From contig JAEPLS010000001.1 in assembly GCA_017644325.1 (NCBI GenBank), forward strand, positions 434,001 to 498,000: DNA of 64,000 nt, written 5' to 3'. The number at the start of each line of letters is the position of its first letter. The stretch's first letter is position 1. Source of the DNA: Prochlorococcus marinus CUG1438 (lineage in GTDB: Bacteria > Cyanobacteriota > Cyanobacteriia > PCC-6307 > Cyanobiaceae). The notes under the pieces are model-generated. The model was not told the DNA's origin. It ran no database searches and worked only from the letters and a program-made list of their open reading frames with translations. Below are positions 59,540 through 64,000 of the stretch, one piece after another. Both the position numbers and the translations under genes were made by a program.

Positions 59540-61525
59540 ATGCAATCAAGTACAAATTCAACTGTTAATAGATCTACTAATGATTCATCTAGATCAAAAA
59601 GTAATGAGCCAGCATTAAGAGTCATACCTCTAGGAGGACTTCATGAAATAGGAAAAAACACTTGTGTTTTTGAATATGGTGATGAATTGATGCTTGTTGA
59701 TGCTGGCCTAGCTTTCCCATCAGATGGTATGCATGGCGTAAATGTTGTTATGCCGGATACAACTTTCTTAAAAGAAAATCAAAGAAGAATAAAAGGAATG
59801 ATTGTTACACATGGTCATGAAGATCATATTGGAGGGATTTCTCATCATCTAAAGCATTTTAATATTCCGATTATTTATGGCCCAAGACTTGCAATGTCGA
59901 TGCTTAGAGGAAAAATGGAGGAAGCAGGGGTATCTGATAGAACAACTATACAGACAGTAAACCCAAGAGATGTTGTAAAAGTTGGACAACATTTTTCTGT
60001 TGAATTCATTCGAAATACCCATTCTATTTGCGATAGTTTTTCATTAGCAGTTACAACACCTGTTGGCACAATTATTTTTACGGGAGATTTTAAGTTTGAT
60101 CATATGCCAGTAGATGGAGAGCAATTTGATATTGAAAGAATGGTGCATTACGGAGAGAAAGGCGTTTTATGCATGTTCAGTGACTCTACTAATGCCGAAG
60201 TTCCAGGTTTTTGTCCTTCTGAAAAGACTATTTATCCTTCTCTAGAAAAACATATTGCTGAGGCAAAAGAACGAGTTATTCTAACTACTTTTGCTAGTTC
60301 TGTTCATAGAGTGACGATGATCTTAGAGTTGGCTATGAAACATGGAAGAAAGGTCGGTTTGTTAGGAAGATCTATGATAAATGTCATTGCAAAGGCCAGA
60401 GATATTGGTTACATGAAATGTCCTGATGATCTTTTTGTTCCTATAAAACAAATTAGAGATTTACCAGATAGAGAAACTCTATTGTTAATGACTGGAAGTC
60501 AAGGAGAACCCTTAGCAGCATTAAGCAGAATATCCCGTGGTGAACATCAGCATGTTCGTCTTAAGACTACTGATACTGTGATATTTTCAGCCAGTCCAAT
60601 TCCTGGCAATACTATTTCTGTTGTTAATACTATAGATAGATTAATGAAACTCGGAGCAAAAGTTGTTTATGGTAAGGGAGAAAATATACATGTCTCTGGG
60701 CATGGTTTTCAGGAAGATCAAAAGTTAATGTTGGCACTCGCTAAACCCAAGTTTTTTGTCCCTGTTCATGGAGAACATAGAATGCTTGTTTGTCATGGTA
60801 AAAGTGCACAAACTATGGGAGTTCCAAAGGATAATATTTTAATTATTGAGAATGGAGATGTTGTTGAGCTGACGCCTAACTCTATTCAAAAAGGTGATCC
60901 TGTAAAAGCTGGTGTAGAACTGCTTGATAACTCAAGAAATGGGATAGTAGATGCTAGAGTTTTAAAAGAAAGGCAGCAATTAGCTGGAGATGGTGTAGTA
61001 ACTGTTTTAGCTCCTATTAGTACAGATGGGAAGATGGTTGCGCCTCCCAGAGTTAATTTAAGAGGAGTGGTTACTACCGCAGAGCCAAGAAAAATGTCTA
61101 TGTGGACAGAACGTGAAATAAGCTGGGTTTTAGAAAATAGATGGAAACAATTATCCAGACAGACTGGGCCGAATAATTTTGAAGTAGATTGGATTGGTGT
61201 ACAAAGAGAAATTGAAAATGGTTTATCTAGAAGAATGAGAAGAGAATTACAAGTTGAACCACTTATTTTGTGTTTAGTTCAACCTGCTCCAAGTGGAACT
61301 CGTGCTTATATTCCAAAAATTACCGAAGAGCAAAATTTTTCTAATAGAAATAGAAATAATAATAATTTCCATAAGAAATCAAACAATAATCATCCGAATA
61401 GTGTAACTAACCCGCAAAATAACCAAAAAAGTCCAAAAGTTTCACAGAATTCATCGGCTGAAAATGCTACTGAAGATTCATTTGAAGGTAGGACAAGAAG
61501 AAGAAGATCCGCTATCACATCTTAA
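59540..61525 (+). CDS. rnj: Ribonuclease J
   Basis: Metallo-beta-lactamase/beta-CASP RNase with endo- and 5' exonuclease activity. It has 661 residues. Zinc motif VTHGHEDHIGG (HxHxDH), then IIFTGDFKFDH, the beta-CASP region, and PVHGEHRMLVCHG. An N-terminal Ser/Asn-rich lead of about 24 residues and a C-terminal Asn/Ser tail (about 600-661, ending RRRRSAITS) frame the core. Convergent with tilS; they overlap by 11 bases. Confidence 0.95.
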   Translation: MQSSTNSTVNRSTNDSSRSKSNEPALRVIPLGGLHEIGKNTCVFEYGDELMLVDAGLAFPSDGMHGVNVVMPDTTFLKENQRRIKGMIVTHGHEDHIGGISHHLKHFNIPIIYGPRLAMSMLRGKMEEAGVSDRTTIQTVNPRDVVKVGQHFSVEFIRNTHSICDSFSLAVTTPVGTIIFTGDFKFDHMPVDGEQFDIERMVHYGEKGVLCMFSDSTNAEVPGFCPSEKTIYPSLEKHIAEAKERVILTTFASSVHRVTMILELAMKHGRKVGLLGRSMINVIAKARDIGYMKCPDDLFVPIKQIRDLPDRETLLLMTGSQGEPLAALSRISRGEHQHVRLKTTDTVIFSASPIPGNTISVVNTIDRLMKLGAKVVYGKGENIHVSGHGFQEDQKLMLALAKPKFFVPVHGEHRMLVCHGKSAQTMGVPKDNILIIENGDVVELTPNSIQKGDPVKAGVELLDNSRNGIVDARVLKERQQLAGDGVVTVLAPISTDGKMVAPPRVNLRGVVTTAEPRKMSMWTEREISWVLENRWKQLSRQTGPNNFEVDWIGVQREIENGLSRRMRRELQVEPLILCLVQPAPSGTRAYIPKITEEQNFSNRNRNNNNFHKKSNNNHPNSVTNPQNNQKSPKVSQNSSAENATEDSFEGRTRRRRSAITS

Positions 61526-62531
61526 CTTTTTCAAAGTTTATATAGTTTTTATTCCAAACAATTTTTAAAAACTCTTGAAAGTTTATTTGGCCTTTATTTT
61601 TTTCATAAATAGAAGTTGCTAATTTTGTTAGATTTTTAGAACTACATTGTTTTGTAGATATTTCTTTTAAAAATCTATTTAAGATCGTGCATCGCGCTTC
61701 AATACACATACTATTTAAGAGATTTCTATTGATACCTTTTACATCTTTACAATGTAGGTATGCTAGTTCACTAAGATCATTGCGTTCATTATTGTAGTTG
61801 CTCATTTTTTTGGAAAAATTATTTATTCTTTCAGAACAACCAGGATAGATAACCTCCAAGGTAGGAATAATTTTTTTTCTTACTAAATTTCTTTTTAACT
61901 TAAGATCCGAATTTGTAGGATCTTCCCATACTGGGATTTTTATGTCATTACAGATTTGTTTTGTATCTTCTCTACTGAAAATTAATATTGGCCTTATTAA
62001 AAAAATTTGATTTTCTAGTAATCTTTTGCTCTCAATATTACTCAGCCCGGTAAGATTGCTCCCTCTAGATAAATTGAGGATAAATGTTTCTGCATTATCA
62101 CTACTGGTATGACCAGTTAATAAATAAATATGATGATTATGCTGGTTTTTATTTAATAAAGTTTTGGCTCTTTCACATAATTTTTTATATCTCCATTGTC
62201 GTGCTTTTTCTTCTGAAGAAATATTTTCTTTATTTGCTTGATCACAATAGAATGAAATATTTTTATCTTCGCAATAACTTTTTAATTCAAGAGCATATCG
62301 TGAAGATTTTGTGTGCCATTGATGATCTCCATGCCAAACACTAATAGACCAATTATGAAGTTTCTTTAGGTCATTAATTAGGGTTAATAAGGCCATTGAG
62401 TCTTGTCCCCCGGAAACACTTATTAAAATATTCGATCCTTTGGGAATTAATTTTTTTTTGCCAAGAATCTCTTTATGAAGCTGATGATGCCATGATGTCC
62501 AATTTTTCTGAGTTAATTTTTTATCAGACAT
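61515..62531 (-). CDS. tilS: tRNA(Ile)-lysidine synthetase
   Basis: Modifies C34 of tRNA-Ile(CAU) to lysidine so that it reads AUA. It has 338 residues with the PP-loop SVSGGQDSMALLTL, WHGDHQWHTKSSRYA, TGHTSSDNAETFILNLSRGS and VWEDPTNSDLKLKRNLVRKKIIP. The C-terminal domain is shorter than in E. coli TilS, as in other cyanobacteria. Divergent from the Ycf23-like gene across 85 bases. Confidence 0.95.
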   Translation of the reverse strand: MSDKKLTQKNWTSWHHQLHKEILGKKKLIPKGSNILISVSGGQDSMALLTLINDLKKLHNWSISVWHGDHQWHTKSSRYALELKSYCEDKNISFYCDQANKENISSEEKARQWRYKKLCERAKTLLNKNQHNHHIYLLTGHTSSDNAETFILNLSRGSNLTGLSNIESKRLLENQIFLIRPILIFSREDTKQICNDIKIPVWEDPTNSDLKLKRNLVRKKIIPTLEVIYPGCSERINNFSKKMSNYNNERNDLSELAYLHCKDVKGINRNLLNSMCIEARCTILNRFLKEISTKQCSSKNLTKLATSIYEKNKGQINFQEFLKIVWNKNYINFEKVKM

Positions 62532-62616
62532 TTTGTGTTGCTCAGATAATATTTTTTAAAAAATGCACTGTTTTACTAAAACAATGTCACAATCGGGTAA
62601 TAAATTCATTAATTAA

Positions 62617-63393
62617 ATGAGTCTGATTAATCTTTTGCCACAAAAAATTAAAGAAGAGTTAAGGAGTAAATCTTTACTCAAAGTTATTTCAGGATTGAAT
62701 AATTTCGATGTTCAATCTGTGAAAACAATTGTTGAGGCTGCTTCATTAGGAGGTGCAGATCTTGTAGATATTGCTTGTAATGCTCAACTCGTAGAGCTGG
62801 TACTTAAGAATTTTAAATTACCAGTTTGTGTGAGTTCAGTAGTGCCAACTTCTTTCATAGATTCTGTAAAAGCAGGAGCCTCATTAATTGAAATAGGAAA
62901 TTACGATACTTTTTATGAAAAAGGCATTAATTTTTCAGACGAAAAAGTCTTAGACATAACCAAAGAGACAAGGGATTTATTACCTCATGTTCCCCTATCA
63001 GTAACTGTTCCTCACACTATGCCTATTGATAAACAAGTTGAGCTTGCTATAAATCTAGCTGAAGAACATGTTGATATTGTTCAAACAGAGGGTGGTACTA
63101 GCTCTAATCCTTATTCATCCGGAATCCAAGGCTTTTTTGAAAAGGCAGTACCAACTCTCGCAGCAACTTATGCTATTCATCAAGAATTTAAGAAACAATC
63201 TGTCAATATACCAATTATGAGTGCCTCTGGATTAAGTCAAGTTACTTGTCCATTAGCAATATCTTGTGGAGCCTCAGCAGTTGGTGTTGGATCTGCAGTG
63301 AATAAATTAGATGATTTAGTATCAATGATTGCAGTTGTTAGGGCCTTAAAAGAATCTTTGAAAAATTCAGTAATTAAAGAAAAAATTTCTTAA
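62617..63393 (+). CDS. DUF561/Ycf23-like protein
   Basis: It has 258 residues with a TIM-barrel-like pattern: LKVISGLNNFDVQSVKTIVEAA, GGADLVDIACNAQLV, PVCVSSVVPTSFIDSVKAGA, SLIEIGNYDTFYEKG, VPHTMPIDKQVELA and IMSASGLSQVTCPLAIS, GASAVGVGSAVNKL. These match the cyanobacterial and plastid Ycf23 family (DUF561). The function is unknown; Ycf23 is plastid-encoded in red algae. It ends 27 bases before uvrB. Confidence 0.85.
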   Translation: MSLINLLPQKIKEELRSKSLLKVISGLNNFDVQSVKTIVEAASLGGADLVDIACNAQLVELVLKNFKLPVCVSSVVPTSFIDSVKAGASLIEIGNYDTFYEKGINFSDEKVLDITKETRDLLPHVPLSVTVPHTMPIDKQVELAINLAEEHVDIVQTEGGTSSNPYSSGIQGFFEKAVPTLAATYAIHQEFKKQSVNIPIMSASGLSQVTCPLAISCGASAVGVGSAVNKLDDLVSMIAVVRALKESLKNSVIKEKIS

Positions 63394-63420
63394 TATATAA
63401 GAACTTTAGCTATTAGCTTG

Positions 63421-64000
63421 ATGAACGACTATAAGCTTCAAGCTCCCTATGAACCAAATGGAGATCAACCTGAAGCTATCAAAAAATTAGTTAGAGGTGT
63501 TAATAGTGGTAAAGAGTTTCAGACTCTTTTAGGAGCTACTGGAACAGGTAAAACATTCACTATTGCAAATGTAATTCAACAAACAGGAAGACCAGCTCTT
63601 GTATTAGCACATAACAAAACTTTAGCTGCTCAACTATGTAATGAATTAAGGGAGTTCTTTCCGAAAAATGCTGTTGAGTACTTTATTTCTTACTACGATT
63701 ATTATCAACCTGAAGCTTATGTTCCTGTAAGTGATACATACATAGCAAAAACTGCTTCAATTAATGAAGAAATAGATATGCTTCGGCATTCTGCAACACG
63801 CTCATTATTCGAGAGAAAAGATGTAATTGTAGTAGCCTCTATAAGTTGTATTTATGGTCTAGGGATACCAAGTGAATATCTAAAAGCTTCAGTTAAATTT
63901 GAAGTTGGAAAATCTATAAATTTACGTTCTTCTTTGAGGTCGCTTGTTGAAAATCAATATACTAGAAATGATATTGAAATCACTAGAGGTAGATTCCGAA
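63421..64000 (+). CDS. uvrB: Excinuclease ABC subunit B, 3'-truncated by the window edge
   Basis: DNA damage verification helicase of nucleotide excision repair. The window holds about 193 residues: [20 protein letters not shown], Walker [37 protein letters not shown], the beta-hairpin [15 protein letters not shown] and [10 protein letters not shown]. The rest lies beyond the right edge. Confidence 0.97.
   Translation, partial: MNDYKLQAPYEPNGDQPEAIKKLVRGVNSGKEFQTLLGATGTGKTFTIANVIQQTGRPALVLAHNKTLAAQLCNELREFFPKNAVEYFISYYDYYQPEAYVPVSDTYIAKTASINEEIDMLRHSATRSLFERKDVIVVASISCIYGLGIPSEYLKASVKFEVGKSINLRSSLRSLVENQYTRNDIEITRGRFR

Overview
The window is a 64 kb stretch of very AT-rich, gene-dense chromosome. 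It reads as a streamlined marine picocyanobacterium, most likely a high-light Prochlorococcus. The reasons are the strong A/T bias at third codon positions, very short gaps between genes, and a cyanobacterial gene set: sulfolipid genes sqdB and sqdX, a Ycf37-like TPR protein, a Ycf23/DUF561 protein, a phytol-kinase-like protein, a UbiC-like chorismate lyase, a SigA-family sigma factor, and the tig-clpP-clpX-dnaX cluster. The species call is inference from gene content; no rRNA is present. I see no insertion sequence, integrase, prophage, CRISPR array or rRNA. The longest stretch between previously obvious genes (about 270 bases, 29975-30244) contains a 50-codon gene on the minus strand.

Layout. 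1-5080: 3' part of dnaK, an FAD-dependent glycine/D-amino-acid oxidase-like gene, purU, and a CLC transporter. 5090-10799: acnB upstream of the CLC gene, DAHP synthase, a phytol-kinase-like gene and a sigma-70 factor. 11008-15215: polyphosphate kinase, an MFS transporter and cobA. 15188-25993: a ten-gene minus-strand run, in transcription order mazG, speE, speB, gcvT, aspS, pyrG, queE, queC, pabB, pabC. 26092-29974: tRNA-Val(UAC), an A-type Fe-S carrier-like gene, valS and a TVP38/DedA-type membrane protein, all on the plus strand. 29979-33785: the small gene, a phage-type ATP-dependent DNA ligase, a membrane-anchored small protein, a SprT metalloprotease, a disordered basic protein and a chorismate lyase. 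33867-38703: desaturase, rplI, dnaB and mnmG on the minus strand. 38779-44513: a conserved protein of unknown function, a PLP lyase, gcvH, gcvP and a small unknown gene. 44526-49014: sqdX, sqdB, thiG, ycf37-like, rplT and rpmI on the minus strand. 49106-51972: a SpoIID-family protein and a membrane glycosyltransferase. 51977-57402: tig, clpP, clpX and dnaX. 57529-64000: asd, dapA, rnj, tilS (minus), a Ycf23-like gene and the 5' part of uvrB.

How it works together. Most genes are housekeeping. Several deal with one-carbon and glycine metabolism: purU, the glycine oxidase-like gene, gcvT, gcvH-gcvP and thiG, which may use the oxidase product. Folate (pabB, pabC) and 7-deazaguanine (queC, queE) genes share one overlapping operon; both pathways start from GTP cyclohydrolase. 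Lysine precursor genes (asd-dapA) lead into RNase J, and the protein quality-control set (tig-clpP-clpX) leads into dnaX.

I do not see convincing evidence for a new multi-gene system. The best leads are the 50-aa gene, the phage-type ligase near a SprT protease, the tRNA-Val/Fe-S carrier/valS arrangement, repeated or low-complexity protein tails, and a few leader or start-codon oddities.
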